Source: Kitasatospora atroaurantiaca
Lineage (GTDB): Bacteria > Actinomycetota > Actinomycetes > Streptomycetales > Streptomycetaceae
DNA length: 64,000 nt
Reading direction: 5' to 3'
Assembly (NCBI RefSeq): GCF_007828955.1
Contig: NZ_VIVR01000001.1
Span: 6,634,001-6,698,000, forward strand
Shown here piece after piece: positions 41,117 to 50,209 of this stretch; within the stretch, counting starts at the first letter, position 1; each line of letters starts with the position of its first letter. The position numbers and the translations under genes were made by a program. The notes beneath the pieces are model-generated. The model was not told the DNA's origin. It did no database searches and saw only the letters and a list, made by a program, of their open reading frames with translations.

Positions 41117-42321
41117 CGGGCAACACCGAACTCACCCAGCGGTGGCAGCACTCGCTGATGAACAACTACGGCACGCCCCGGATCCCGCTGGTGCGCGGCG
41201 CCGGCGCGAAGCTCTGGGACGCCGACGGCAAGGAGTACGTCGACTTCGTCGGCGGCATCGCCGTCAACGCGCTCGGCACCGCCCACCCGGCGGTCGTCGA
41301 GGCGGTCACCCGGCAGATCGGCGAGCTCGGCCACGTCTCCAACCTCTTCATCGCCGAGCCGACCGTGAAGCTGGCCGAGCGGCTGATCCGGCTGTCGGGC
41401 CGCGAGGGCCGGGTCTTCTTCTGCAACTCCGGCGCCGAGGCCAACGAGGCCGCCTTCAAGATCAGCCGGCGGACCGGCCGCACCCACCTGGTCTCCCTCG
41501 AGGGCGGCTTCCACGGCCGGACCATGGGCGCCCTCGCACTCACCGCCCAGCCCGCCAAGCAGGACCCGTTCCGCCCGCTGCCCGGCGACGTCACGCACGT
41601 CCCGTTCGGCGACGTCGAGGCGCTGCGCGCGGCCGTCACCACCGAGACCGCCGCCGTGTTCCTGGAGCCCATCCAGGGCGAGAACGGTGCCATCCCCCTC
41701 CCGGACGGCTACCTGAAGGCGGCCCGCGAGATCACCCGGGCGACCGGCACGCTGCTGGTCCTGGACGAGGTGCAGACCGGCATCGGCCGGACCGGCCACT
41801 GGTTCGCCCACCAGGCGTACGAGGGCGTCGAGCCGGATGTCGTCACGCTCGCCAAGGGTCTCGGCGGCGGGCTGCCCATCGGCGCCGCCGTCGCCTTCGG
41901 CGAGGCCGCCGAGCTGCTGCAGCCGGGCCACCACGGCACCACCTTCGGCGGAAACCCGGTGGTCGCGGCGGCGGCACTGGCCGTGCTCGACACCATCGAG
42001 GCCGACGGCCTGCTGGAGCACGTGCAGAAGGTCGGCGAGCAGCTGCGCAGCGGCATCGAGGCGATCGGCGACCCGCTGGTCAGCCACGTCCGGGGCGCCG
42101 GGCTGCTGCTCGGGATCGTGCTCAACGAGCCCGTTTCGGCGCAGATCCAGGCGGCGGCCCAGGAGGCCGGCTTCCTGGTGAACGCGGCCGTTCCGGACGC
42201 CGTACGGCTGGTGCCGCCGCTGGTGCTCACCTCCGCGGAGGCGGACCAGTTCCTGGCCGCGCTGCCGGGGATCCTGCGCAGCGTGCGTGAGTCGGCCCCC
42301 GGCGCGAACAGCCGAGCGTAG
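41113..42321 (+). CDS. argD: Acetylornithine aminotransferase
   Basis: A 402-residue class III PLP aminotransferase. FCNSGAEANEAAFK, the PLP-binding VLDEVQTGIGRTG and the Schiff-base Lys in TLAKGLGGGLPIGA are all present. Converts N-acetylglutamate semialdehyde to N-acetylornithine. ATG 41113 overlaps the argB stop. Confidence 0.97.
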   Translation: MTGNTELTQRWQHSLMNNYGTPRIPLVRGAGAKLWDADGKEYVDFVGGIAVNALGTAHPAVVEAVTRQIGELGHVSNLFIAEPTVKLAERLIRLSGREGRVFFCNSGAEANEAAFKISRRTGRTHLVSLEGGFHGRTMGALALTAQPAKQDPFRPLPGDVTHVPFGDVEALRAAVTTETAAVFLEPIQGENGAIPLPDGYLKAAREITRATGTLLVLDEVQTGIGRTGHWFAHQAYEGVEPDVVTLAKGLGGGLPIGAAVAFGEAAELLQPGHHGTTFGGNPVVAAAALAVLDTIEADGLLEHVQKVGEQLRSGIEAIGDPLVSHVRGAGLLLGIVLNEPVSAQIQAAAQEAGFLVNAAVPDAVRLVPPLVLTSAEADQFLAALPGILRSVRESAPGANSRA

Positions 42322-42339
42322 TCCGGGAGAATTATCAAT

Positions 42340-42888
42340 ATGACCGCACCCCACGCCGACCAGCCCGCCGCCGGTCCGACGCCGCAGGTCCCGCAGACCC
42401 GCACCGCGCGCCACCGGCGGATCGTGGACCTGTTGACCCGTCAGCCCGTCCGTTCCCAGAGCCAGCTCGCCAAGCTGCTCGCCGACGACGGACTGGTGGT
42501 CACGCAGGCCACCCTCTCGCGGGACCTGGACGAGCTGGGCGCGGTGAAGATCCGTAACCGGGACGGCGCGCTCATCTACGCCGTCCCGGCCGAGGGCGGT
42601 GACCGTACGCCGCGTGCCCCGATGGGGGAGTCGGCCAGCGAGGGGCGGATGGCCCGGCTGGCCGGCGAGCTGATGGTCTCGGCCACCGCCTCGGGCAACC
42701 TCGTGGTGCTGCGCACGCCGCCCGGTGCGGCCCAGTTCCTGGCCTCGGCCATCGATGCCGCCGAGGTGTTCGAGATCATCGGCACCATCGCCGGTGACGA
42801 CACCGTGCTGCTGATCAGCCGCGATCCGTTCGGCGGCCAGGCGCTGGCCGACCACCTGATGCAGCTGGCACAGGCGAAGACCCAGTAG
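42340..42888 (+). CDS. argR: Arginine repressor
   Basis: A 182-residue ArgR. The N-terminal winged helix (ARHRRIVDLLTRQPVRSQSQLAKLLADDGLVVTQATLSRDLDELGAVK) and C-terminal arginine-binding hexamerisation domain (GNLVVLRTPPGAAQFLASAID, EIIGTIAGDDTVLLISR) are complete. As last gene of argCJBDR it should regulate its own operon and argGH through the ARG-box-like sites at 37902 and 42914. ATG 42340 behind GGGAGAAT. Confidence 0.97.
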   Translation: MTAPHADQPAAGPTPQVPQTRTARHRRIVDLLTRQPVRSQSQLAKLLADDGLVVTQATLSRDLDELGAVKIRNRDGALIYAVPAEGGDRTPRAPMGESASEGRMARLAGELMVSATASGNLVVLRTPPGAAQFLASAIDAAEVFEIIGTIAGDDTVLLISRDPFGGQALADHLMQLAQAKTQ

Positions 42889-42908
42889 ACCGGCCACCGC
42901 AGACTGTT

Positions 42909-42943
42909 TTGAGTTTCATACGGTGTAGTGCATACTTATGCCT
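42909..42943 (+). promoter_or_regulatory. argG promoter with ARG-box-like palindrome
   Basis: TTGAGT (42909-42914) and CATACT (42931-42936) could be -35 and -10 with 16 bases between. Two A/T-rich boxes, TTTCATACGGTG and GTGCATACTTATGCC, overlap them; the second contains GCATA-CT-TATGC (42930-42941). Its resemblance to the argC site suggests ArgR control. Confidence 0.75.
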
Positions 42944-42984
42944 ATCGCCGTAACCCTGTTCGCACTGTTGTGAAGGAGAAAGCC

Positions 42985-44178
42985 GTGACCGAGCGCGTCG
43001 TACTCGCCTACTCGGGCGGTCTGGACACGTCCGTCTGCATCGGCTGGATCGCCGAGGAGACGGGCGCCGAGGTCATCGCCGTCGCCGTCGACGTCGGCCA
43101 GGGTGGCGAGGACCTCGACGCGATCCGCCGGCGCGCGCTGGACTGCGGCGCCGTCGAGGCCGAGGTCGCGGACGCCCGCGAGGAGTTCGCCGACGAGTAC
43201 TGCCTCCCGGCGCTGAAGGCCAACGCCCTCTACCAGGGCCAGTATCCGCTGGTCTCCGCGCTCTCCCGCCCGGCGATCGTCAAGCACCTGGTCGCCGCCG
43301 CGAAGAAGCACGGCGCCACCACCGTCGCCCACGGCTGCACCGGCAAGGGCAACGACCAGGTCCGCTTCGAGGTCGGCATCCAGTCGCTGGCCCCCGAGCT
43401 GAAGTGCATCGCCCCGGTCCGCGACTACGCGATGACCCGGGACAAGGCGATCGCCTTCGCCGAGGCCAAGAACCTCCCGATCGTCACCACCAAGAAGAAC
43501 CCGTACTCGATCGACCAGAACGTCTTCGGTCGCGCCGTCGAGACGGGCTTCCTGGAGGACATCTGGAACGCCCCGATCGAGGACGTCTACGAGTACACGC
43601 AGGACCCGGCGCAGCCGCGCGAGGCCGACACCGTCGTCATCACCTTCGAGGCCGGCGTCCCGGTCGCCATCGACGGCCGCAAGGTGACCGTCCTGCAGGC
43701 CATCGAGGAGCTCAACAAGCGGGCCGGCGCCCAGGGCATCGGCCGCCTGGACATGGTCGAGGACCGGCTCGTCGGCATCAAGTCCCGCGAGATCTACGAG
43801 GCCCCCGGCGCGATCGCCCTGATCACCGCCCACCAGGCCCTGGAGAACGTCACCGTCGAGCGCGAGCTGGCCCGCTACAAGCGGCAGGTCGAGCAGCGCT
43901 GGGCCGAGCTGGTCTACGACGGCCTCTGGTTCTCCCCGCTCAAGCGCGCCCTGGACGGCTTCATCAACGAGGCCAACCAGCACGTCACGGGCGAGATCCG
44001 GATGGTCCTGCACGGCGGCCGCGCCGTCGTCAACGGCCGCAAGTCCGACCAGTCGCTGTACGACTTCAACCTGGCGACGTACGACACCGGCGACACCTTC
44101 GACCAGTCGATGTCCAAGGGCTTCATCGAGATCTTCGGCATGTCCTCGAAGATCGCGGCCCGGCGCGACCTGGCCTGA
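42985..44178 (+). CDS. argG: Argininosuccinate synthase
   Basis: A 397-residue enzyme joining citrulline and aspartate with ATP. The P-loop AYSGGLDTSV is at the N-terminus, with GCTGKGNDQVRFE, and the C-terminal multimerisation region (LYDFNLATYDTGDTFDQS) is complete. GTG 42985 follows GAAGGAGAAAG; an in-frame upstream start (42928) would lie within the operator. Confidence 0.97.
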   Translation: MTERVVLAYSGGLDTSVCIGWIAEETGAEVIAVAVDVGQGGEDLDAIRRRALDCGAVEAEVADAREEFADEYCLPALKANALYQGQYPLVSALSRPAIVKHLVAAAKKHGATTVAHGCTGKGNDQVRFEVGIQSLAPELKCIAPVRDYAMTRDKAIAFAEAKNLPIVTTKKNPYSIDQNVFGRAVETGFLEDIWNAPIEDVYEYTQDPAQPREADTVVITFEAGVPVAIDGRKVTVLQAIEELNKRAGAQGIGRLDMVEDRLVGIKSREIYEAPGAIALITAHQALENVTVERELARYKRQVEQRWAELVYDGLWFSPLKRALDGFINEANQHVTGEIRMVLHGGRAVVNGRKSDQSLYDFNLATYDTGDTFDQSMSKGFIEIFGMSSKIAARRDLA

Positions 44179-44192
44179 GCCGTACCCCTCCC

Positions 44193-44222
44193 GGTCCCGG
44201 CTGCAGCTGCGCAGCCGGGACC
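44193..44222 (+). terminator. Hairpin between argG and argH
   Basis: A perfect 12-bp stem, GGTCCCGGCTGC (44193-44204) with GCAGCCGGGACC (44211-44222), 6-base loop. No T tract. It may partly terminate or stabilise the transcript so that argG is expressed above argH. Confidence 0.65.
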
Positions 44223-44250
44223 TCCCCCTACCCAGCAAGGAGCCAACGCG

Positions 44251-45675
44251 ATGTCGTCCGACCAGACCGCAGACGTACGCCTCTGGGGCGCCCGCTTCGC
44301 CGACGGCCCCTCCGAGGCGCTGGCCAAGCTCTCCGCCTCGGTGCACTTCGACTGGCGCCTGGCGCCGTACGACATCGCCGGCTCCAAGGCGCACGCCCGG
44401 GTCCTGCACAAGGCCGGGCTGCTGAGCGACGAGGAGCTGGCCGGCATGCTGGCCGGGCTCGACCAGCTGCTCGCGGACGTCGAGTCGGGCGCCCTCACCG
44501 GCACGATCGCCGACGAGGACGTGCACACCGCGCTGGAGCGCGGCCTGCTGGAGCGGCTCGGCCCGGATCTGGGTGGCAAGCTGCGGGCCGGTCGCTCGCG
44601 CAACGACCAGATCGCCACGCTCTTCCGGATGTACCTGCGGGACCACGCGAAGATCATCGGCGGGCTGATCCTGGACCTCCAGCACGCGCTGGTCGGCCTT
44701 GCCGAGGCGCACCCCGACACCGCCATGCCGGGCCGTACCCACCTCCAGCACGCGCAGCCCGTCCTCTTCGCCCACCACGTCCTCGCGCACGTGCAGGCCC
44801 TCGGCCGGGACGCCGAGCGGCTGCGCCAGTGGGACGCCCGGACGGCCGTTTCGCCGTACGGCTCCGGCGCGCTCGCCGGGTCCTCGCTGGGCCTGGACCC
44901 GGAGGCGGTGGCCGCCGAGCTCGGCTTCGAGCACGGTTCGGCCGGCAACTCGATCGACGGCACGGCCTCGCGGGACTTCGTCGCCGAGTTCGCCTTCGTG
45001 ACGGCGATGATCGGGATCAACCTCTCCCGCATCGCGGAGGAGGTGATCATCTGGAACACCAAGGAGTTCGGCTTCATCACGCTGCACGACGCCTTCTCCA
45101 CGGGCTCCTCGATCATGCCGCAGAAGAAGAACCCGGACATCGCCGAGCTGGCGCGGGGCAAGTCCGGCCGCCTGATCGGCAACCTCACCGGCCTGCTGGC
45201 GACGCTGAAGGCGCTGCCGCTCGCGTACAACCGCGACCTGCAGGAGGACAAGGAGCCGGTCTTCGACTCCTGCGACACGCTTGAGGTGCTGCTGCCGGCC
45301 TTCACCGGCATGATGGCCACCCTCACCGTGCACCGGGAGCGGCTGGAGGAGCTGGCCCCGGCCGGGTTCTCGCTCGCCACCGACATCGCCGAGTGGCTGG
45401 TCAAGCAGGGCGTGCCGTTCCGGGTCGCGCACGAGGTGGCCGGCGCCTGCGTCAAGGTCTGCGAGGGCCAGGGCATCGAGCTGTCCGACCTGACGGACCA
45501 GCAGTTCGCCGAGATCTCCGAGCACCTCACCCCCGAGGTCCGCTCCGTGCTCAGCGTCCACGGCGCGATCGCCTCCCGCAACGGCCGCGGCGGCACCGCC
45601 CCGAGCGCCGTCGCCACCCAGCTGGCAGAAATCAAGGCCGACCTTGCCACCCAGCACGAGTGGACCCAGCACTGA
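44251..45675 (+). CDS. argH: Argininosuccinate lyase
   Basis: A 474-residue fumarase-superfamily lyase, final step of arginine synthesis. Contains SRNDQIAT, TVSPYGSGALAGSS-type region (here AVSPYGSGALAGSSLG) and the signature loop GSSIMPQKKNPDIAE with the catalytic Ser. Normal length. ATG 44251 with AAGGAG 8 bases upstream. Nothing suggests fusion to an acetyltransferase domain. Confidence 0.97.
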   Translation: MSSDQTADVRLWGARFADGPSEALAKLSASVHFDWRLAPYDIAGSKAHARVLHKAGLLSDEELAGMLAGLDQLLADVESGALTGTIADEDVHTALERGLLERLGPDLGGKLRAGRSRNDQIATLFRMYLRDHAKIIGGLILDLQHALVGLAEAHPDTAMPGRTHLQHAQPVLFAHHVLAHVQALGRDAERLRQWDARTAVSPYGSGALAGSSLGLDPEAVAAELGFEHGSAGNSIDGTASRDFVAEFAFVTAMIGINLSRIAEEVIIWNTKEFGFITLHDAFSTGSSIMPQKKNPDIAELARGKSGRLIGNLTGLLATLKALPLAYNRDLQEDKEPVFDSCDTLEVLLPAFTGMMATLTVHRERLEELAPAGFSLATDIAEWLVKQGVPFRVAHEVAGACVKVCEGQGIELSDLTDQQFAEISEHLTPEVRSVLSVHGAIASRNGRGGTAPSAVATQLAEIKADLATQHEWTQH

Positions 45676-45702
45676 GGACACCTGATCTGGTTCGGGTGTC
45701 CC

Positions 45703-45807
45703 AGGGGCGCGGGGAGCTGCGCGAGTTCGGAAGGCGACGGCCTGTGCTCTTCCGCTGCGCGCAGTTCTCCCCCAGCCTTCGGCCGGGAGGTGCCCCCACG
45801 CGCCCCT
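45703..45807. repeat. Dispersed palindromic repeat, copy 1
   Basis: Left arm AGGGGCGCGGGGAGCTGCGC (45703-) and right arm GCGCAGTTC...CGCGCCCCT (ending 45807), whose right arm is interrupted by an insert with its own hairpin (CCCAGCC-TTC-GGCCGGG type). The same 105-bp form, with the same insert, occurs at 47826-47930. Confidence 0.85.
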
Positions 45808-45856
45808 ATGGGTTGGCCCGTCGTGACGGGTGGGCCCGTTGGCCGATACTGGGGGC

Positions 45857-47236
45857 ATGAACGCCAAGACGGCGGTGGCTCTCCGTCGGGGCTTTCGCGG
45901 GCAGGTCATCGTTCCGGGGGATCCCGAGTACGACAGGGCCAGGGCGGTGTGGAACGGCGCGATCGACCGGCGGCCGGACGTGATCGCCCGCTGCACCGGC
46001 ACCGCCGACGTGCTCCGCGCCGTCGAGATGGCCCGCCGGTACGGGCTGCTGACCGCCGTCCGGGGCGGTGGCCACAACATCGCCGGACTCGGGGTCTGCG
46101 ACGGCGGCCTGGTGATCGACCTCTCCCCGATGAAGGGCGTGCGGGTCGACGCCGCGCGGTGGACGGCCCGGGCCCAGCCCGGCGTCACCTGGGGCGACTT
46201 CGACCACGAGACCCAGGCCTTCTCGTTGGCGACGCCAGGCTGCCTGATGTCGAGCACCGGCATCGCGGGCTTCACCCTCGGCGGCGGCTTCGGCTGGCTG
46301 AGCCGCGCGTACGGCCTGGCCTGCGACAACCTGCTGGAGGCCGATGTGGTCACGGCCGACGGCAAGCTGGTCACGGCCAGCAGCGAGCAGCACCCGGACC
46401 TCTTCTGGGGCATCCGCGGCGGTGGCGGCAACTTCGGCATCGTCACCTCCTTCACCTACCGCCTGCACCCGGTCGGGCGGCAGGTGCTCTGCGGCGCGGT
46501 CTTCCTGCCGGCCGAGCGGTTGCCCGAGGTGCTGAGCGCGGTGCGCGACCACCTCGCGGGCGCGCCCGACGAGCTGTTCGTGTCCTGCGTCCTCAGCACC
46601 GCCCCGGCGGCGCCCTTCCTGCCCGCCGAGGTGCACGGCACCCCGGTGGTCCGGGTCGGGATGTGCTGGGCGGGGCCGCCCGACCGGGGCGTGAGCGTGC
46701 TGGCGCCGCTGCGGGGATGGAAGGGCGCGCTGGCCGACACCGTGCAGACCCGGCCGTACGTCGTCTGGCAGCGGATGCTCGACTCCGGCTGGGGCCCGGG
46801 TGCGCTCAACCACTGGAAGGCGGAGTACCTGACCGTGCTGAACGGCGCCGCCATCGAGACCATCGCCGACCACGTCGCCCGGATCAGCTCCCCGCTCTCG
46901 GGCATCGAGCTCGCCTTCCTCGGCGGCGCCATCGCCAGGGTTGGCGCCGACGACACGGCGTACACCCACCGGGCGGCGCCCTGCCTGCTCAACATCAACT
47001 CGCGCTGGGAGACCGGAGCGCCGGACGAGCACATCGCGTGGACCGGGCGGTTCTGGAGCGCGATGCGGCCGTACTCCTCGGGCGGGGTGTACGTGAACTT
47101 CCTCGGGCAGGAGGGCCGTGGCCGCGTGCTCGAGGCCTACGGCCTGGCGAAGTTCGAGCGGCTCACCGCCCTGAAGGACAGGTACGACCCCGGAAACCTC
47201 TTCCGCGTCAACCAGAACATCCCGCCCAGCGTCTGA
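45857..47236 (+). CDS. FAD-linked oxidoreductase with BBE domain
   Basis: A 459-residue flavoprotein of the berberine-bridge-enzyme type. The PP-loop TAVRGGGHNIAGLGVC carries the His for 8-alpha covalent FAD attachment; STGIAGFTLGGGFGWLSRAYGL is the second FAD segment. A Cys is nearby (TPGCLMSS) but not at the usual spacing for a second covalent bond. The C-terminal YVNF...KFERLTALKDRYDPGNLFRVNQNI is the BBE domain. Substrate unknown. ATG 45857. Confidence 0.92.
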   Translation: MNAKTAVALRRGFRGQVIVPGDPEYDRARAVWNGAIDRRPDVIARCTGTADVLRAVEMARRYGLLTAVRGGGHNIAGLGVCDGGLVIDLSPMKGVRVDAARWTARAQPGVTWGDFDHETQAFSLATPGCLMSSTGIAGFTLGGGFGWLSRAYGLACDNLLEADVVTADGKLVTASSEQHPDLFWGIRGGGGNFGIVTSFTYRLHPVGRQVLCGAVFLPAERLPEVLSAVRDHLAGAPDELFVSCVLSTAPAAPFLPAEVHGTPVVRVGMCWAGPPDRGVSVLAPLRGWKGALADTVQTRPYVVWQRMLDSGWGPGALNHWKAEYLTVLNGAAIETIADHVARISSPLSGIELAFLGGAIARVGADDTAYTHRAAPCLLNINSRWETGAPDEHIAWTGRFWSAMRPYSSGGVYVNFLGQEGRGRVLEAYGLAKFERLTALKDRYDPGNLFRVNQNIPPSV

Positions 47237-47304
47237 GCGCCCCGTCCGGGTGGTCACCCGACGCTCCCCGTGTCGCGGTCGAGTCATCGACGGTCATTAC
47301 GGGC

Positions 47305-47781
47305 GTGGTTCCTGTAGCCGAGCTGCGCCCTGAACTCGCCGCGTTCCTGACCGTCCTGGCCCGCGGCCGCCGGCTCGATGCCGAGGAGGTGGAACAGGCG
47401 GTCTGGCTGCGCGTGGTCGAGCGGTCGCGTGCCGGCGGGCTGCCGCGTGACCGGCGCGCCTGGCTCCGGGGGATCGTGGTCCGGGAGGTGCTCGCGGCGG
47501 GGCGTTACACGAGAGTCGAGACGCCGGTGGGACGGGTCCCACAGCGCCATCGCACACCCGAGGAACACCTGCTGGCGGCCGAGCGCCGACGGGCCGTCAG
47601 GCGGGCCCTGGCCCGGCTGCCCGGCCGCTGCCCGCAGCTGATGACCGCCCTCGCCGAGTCGCCCGAACTGACGTACCGGCAGCTCGCCGACGAGCTCGGC
47701 GTGCCACGCGGCAGTATCGGACCGACCCGCTCGCGCTGCCTGGCCTGCCTGCGCGCCCTCCTCCAGGGGCACCGCCCATAG
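47305..47781 (+). CDS. Small sigma-70-family factor
   Basis: A protein of about 158 residues. Region 2 is short and divergent (EVEQAVWLRVVERSRAGGLPRDRRAWLRGIVVRE), followed by a good region 4 helix-turn-helix (RRALARLPGRCPQLMTALAESPELTYRQLADELGVPRGSIGPTRSRCLACL). No anti-sigma gene adjoins. GTG 47305 lacks a strong ribosome site, so the start is uncertain. Targets unknown. Confidence 0.78.
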   Translation: MVPVAELRPELAAFLTVLARGRRLDAEEVEQAVWLRVVERSRAGGLPRDRRAWLRGIVVREVLAAGRYTRVETPVGRVPQRHRTPEEHLLAAERRRAVRRALARLPGRCPQLMTALAESPELTYRQLADELGVPRGSIGPTRSRCLACLRALLQGHRP

Positions 47782-47825
47782 AGCTTCCGCCAGTAGGCGA
47801 GCACCCGACCAGGATTGGGTGGCCC

Positions 47826-47930
47826 AGGGGCGCGGGGAACTGCGCGAAGCGGTAGGGCACAGGCCGTCGCCTTCCGATCTCGCGCAGTTCTCCCCCAGCC
47901 TTCGGCCGGGAGGTGCCCCCACGCGCCCCT
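47826..47930. repeat. Dispersed palindromic repeat, copy 2
   Basis: Same 105-bp form as at 45703: AGGGGCGCGGGGAACTGCGC on the left, CGCGCAGTTC and CGCGCCCCT on the right, with the same hairpin insert in the right arm. It sits in a 447-bp gene-free gap (47782-48228) where nothing else is evident. Confidence 0.87.
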
Positions 47931-48228
47931 GGGCTACCCGTCTGCCCACTAGCTGGCGGACGCTCGTAGTGACGCTCACCACGTCAGGCGGCCGGAAGGT
48001 TGAGAGCAGGCGGCGGCTGGGTAGAGCGGTGGCGAACGTCCCTCTTGACGATGGCCGGACCGGCCGGATACTGAGCGTGAGCGCAGGTCCGGCCCCGGTG
48101 ACCGCCGGGGGACGTCGCTGCGCCACTCCCGGTCAGGGCAGATCCCCGTCCGGGCACACCTCCGGCAGGGCAACCGGTGCGCGAACCCTCACGTGCACCG
48201 GGAACTAACGATGGGGAGGCCCCCACAC

Positions 48229-48729
48229 ATGGGCATGAGTGTGATCATCTCGGTCGCGAGCGAGGAGGACGCGGAGCAGATCCTCAAGCTCCAGTACCTC
48301 GGCTACCAGAGCGAGGCCGAGCTCTACGGCGACTGGGCCATCGAGCCGCTGACGCAGACCCTGGACAGCCTGCGGGCCGAACTGGCCGAGCGGCACGTGC
48401 TGGTGGCCAGGCTCGGCGACGAGGTCGTCGGCACCGTCCGCGGCCGGGTGGACGAGCACGGCACCGCGAAGATCGGCCGCCTGGTGGTCCACCCCCGGAT
48501 GCAGCGTCACGGCCTGGGTGGACGCCTGCTGGACGCCGTCGAGCGTCTGTTGCAGTCCGAGTACCCGGTGACGTCCTTCGAGCTGTTCACCGGCCACCGC
48601 AGCCTGGGCAACCTGCGCCTGTACGCGCGCCACGGGTACCAGCAGCGCGGCGTGCGGGAGGTCAGCCGCCGGCTGAGCATCGTGACCCTGGAGAAGCCCG
48701 TCCACGTCCCGCTGGCGGCGACGGCCTAG
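48229..48729 (+). CDS. GNAT acetyltransferase
   Basis: A 166-residue GNAT: SVASEEDAEQILKLQYLGYQSEAELYGDW, then KIGRLVVHPRMQRHGLGGRLLDAVE with the acetyl-CoA loop, and NLRLYARHGYQQRG. Substrate unknown; the layout resembles protein N-terminal acetyltransferases. ATG 48229 behind GGGGAGG. Confidence 0.86.
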   Translation: MGMSVIISVASEEDAEQILKLQYLGYQSEAELYGDWAIEPLTQTLDSLRAELAERHVLVARLGDEVVGTVRGRVDEHGTAKIGRLVVHPRMQRHGLGGRLLDAVERLLQSEYPVTSFELFTGHRSLGNLRLYARHGYQQRGVREVSRRLSIVTLEKPVHVPLAATA

Positions 48730-48740
48730 CAAACCCCGGA

Positions 48741-48773
48741 AAGCGCCCGGCCCGTCACGGGCTGGGCGCTTTT
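48741..48773 (+). terminator. Terminator after the GNAT gene
   Basis: AAGCGCCC (48741-48748) pairs with GGGCGCTT (48764-48771), with an inner GCCCG/CGGGC stem, followed by TTTC. A clear factor-independent terminator isolating metNIQ from the upstream gene. Confidence 0.88.
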
Positions 48774-48862
48774 CTGCTTGGTACGCCTGCGTCGTGTCCG
48801 CATTGCGGACATCAGGTCCTGATAACTGGGACCCGGTCCGTATGTCTGATTTACTTGCACCC

Positions 48863-48946
48863 ATGACTGCGACGACGACCTGCATCCCCACCGGCACCGT
48901 GCCGGCAGGTGGGCTCTGCATGTGTTGTCGAATGTGTCACTGCTGA
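48863..48946 (+). CDS. Cysteine-rich leader peptide upstream of metNIQ
   Basis: A 27-codon frame from ATG 48863 to TGA 48944-48946 ends LCMCCRMCHC: six Cys among the last nine to ten codons plus one earlier. Short Cys-rich leader peptides are known in actinobacteria, where stalling at Cys codons when charged tRNA-Cys is scarce controls downstream sulfur genes. Here the downstream operon encodes methionine uptake. About 240 bases separate it from metN, enough for alternative hairpins (for example GCGCCG/CGGCGC near 48990-49005). A dyad GTCCGC-ATT-GCGGAC (48796-48810) lies upstream. Confidence 0.8.
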   Translation: MTATTTCIPTGTVPAGGLCMCCRMCHC

Positions 48947-49183
48947 GGGCCCTCGTACCCCTCCTCGCGCCCCCGAAGCGAGTACCCCGCGCCGCCCGTT
49001 CGGCGCCGTCCCGCGTGATCACTTCTGACACGTGAGAGCCATGCCCGCGTACATCCCCGCCGCTCGGCGGCGATCGAGGCATGGCCGGACCTGATCCCCC
49101 TTCACAGGCGTGCCCCCGCATGCCGCTGACCGCACCAGGTGCGGCGGCCACAAGCCGTCCGCCCCCGACCATCGGAAGCAGCT

Positions 49184-50209
49184 GTGATCACCACCAAGGA
49201 CCTCACGAAGGTCTACCGGTCCCGAGGCCGCGAGGTCACCGCCCTCGCCGGCGTCGACCTCCATGTCCGCGAGGGCGAGGTCTACGGAGTCGTCGGTACC
49301 AGCGGCGCCGGCAAGAGCACCCTCATCCGCTGCGTGAACATGCTGGAGCGGCCCAGCTCCGGCAGCGTGACCGTGGACGGGCTCGAACTCACCGCCCTCT
49401 CCGGCCAGGAGCACCGCGCAGGCCGCGAACTGCGGGAGGCCCGCCGCCGTATCGGCATGGTCTTCCAGCACTTCAACCTGCTCTCCTCGCGCACCGTCCA
49501 GGAGAACGTCGAGCTTCCGCTGGAGATCATCGGCCTCGACCGCTCCCAGCGCCGCCGCAAGGCCGCCGAACTGCTCGACCTGGTCGGCCTCTCCGACAAG
49601 GCCCGCACCTACCCGGGTCAGCTCTCCGGCGGCCAGAAGCAGCGCGTCGGTATCGCCCGCGCGCTGGCCGGCGACCCCAAGGTGCTGCTCTCCGACGAGG
49701 CCACCTCGGCCCTCGACCCGGAGACCACCCGCTCGATCCTCGCCCTGCTGCGCGACCTCAACCAGCAGCTGGGCCTCACCGTCCTGCTGATCACCCATGA
49801 GATGGACGTCATCAAGTCCGTCTGCGACTCCGCCGCCCTGATGCGCGGCGGCAAGGTGATCGAGGCCGGTGCGCTGACCGAGCTGCTCGCCACCGAGAAC
49901 TCGGAACTCGCCCGTGAGCTCTTCCCGCTCGGCGAGTTCGGCCACGGTCACGCGGGCAACACCGTGCTGGAGATCACCTTCCAGGGCGACACCTCGGCCC
50001 GGCCCTTCGTCTCCCAGCTGGCCCGGACGTACCAGATCGACATCAACATCCTCGGCGCGGCCGTGGAGACCATCGCCGGCCGGATGGTCGGCCGGATGCG
50101 GGTCGAGCTGCCCGGCGGCCACCAGGACAACGTGGTGCCGATCGGCTTCCTGCGCGAGCAGGGCCTGCAGGTCGACGTACTGAAGGACACGAACGGAGCG
50201 GTGGCATGA
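49184..50209 (+). CDS. metN: Methionine ABC transporter ATP-binding protein
   Basis: A 341-residue MetN. Walker A GTSGAGKST, Q-loop FQHFNLL, signature LSGGQKQRVGIARAL and Walker B VLLSDEATSALD are present, followed by the C-terminal NIL domain (EITFQGDTSARPFVSQLARTYQIDINILGAAVE) that binds methionine and inhibits transport. GTG 49184 with GGAAG upstream. The stop overlaps metI (ATGA). Confidence 0.95.
   Translation: MITTKDLTKVYRSRGREVTALAGVDLHVREGEVYGVVGTSGAGKSTLIRCVNMLERPSSGSVTVDGLELTALSGQEHRAGRELREARRRIGMVFQHFNLLSSRTVQENVELPLEIIGLDRSQRRRKAAELLDLVGLSDKARTYPGQLSGGQKQRVGIARALAGDPKVLLSDEATSALDPETTRSILALLRDLNQQLGLTVLLITHEMDVIKSVCDSAALMRGGKVIEAGALTELLATENSELARELFPLGEFGHGHAGNTVLEITFQGDTSARPFVSQLARTYQIDINILGAAVETIAGRMVGRMRVELPGGHQDNVVPIGFLREQGLQVDVLKDTNGAVA

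Noticed and set aside
42916..46455. Minus-strand open frame of 1179 codons
   Set aside because: Shadow opposite argG, argH and the flavoenzyme; no ribosome site or recognisable domain.
48730..49183. SAM riboswitch before metNIQ
   Set aside because: No SAM-I, SAM-II or SAM-IV core was recognised; the Cys-rich leader peptide explains the region better.
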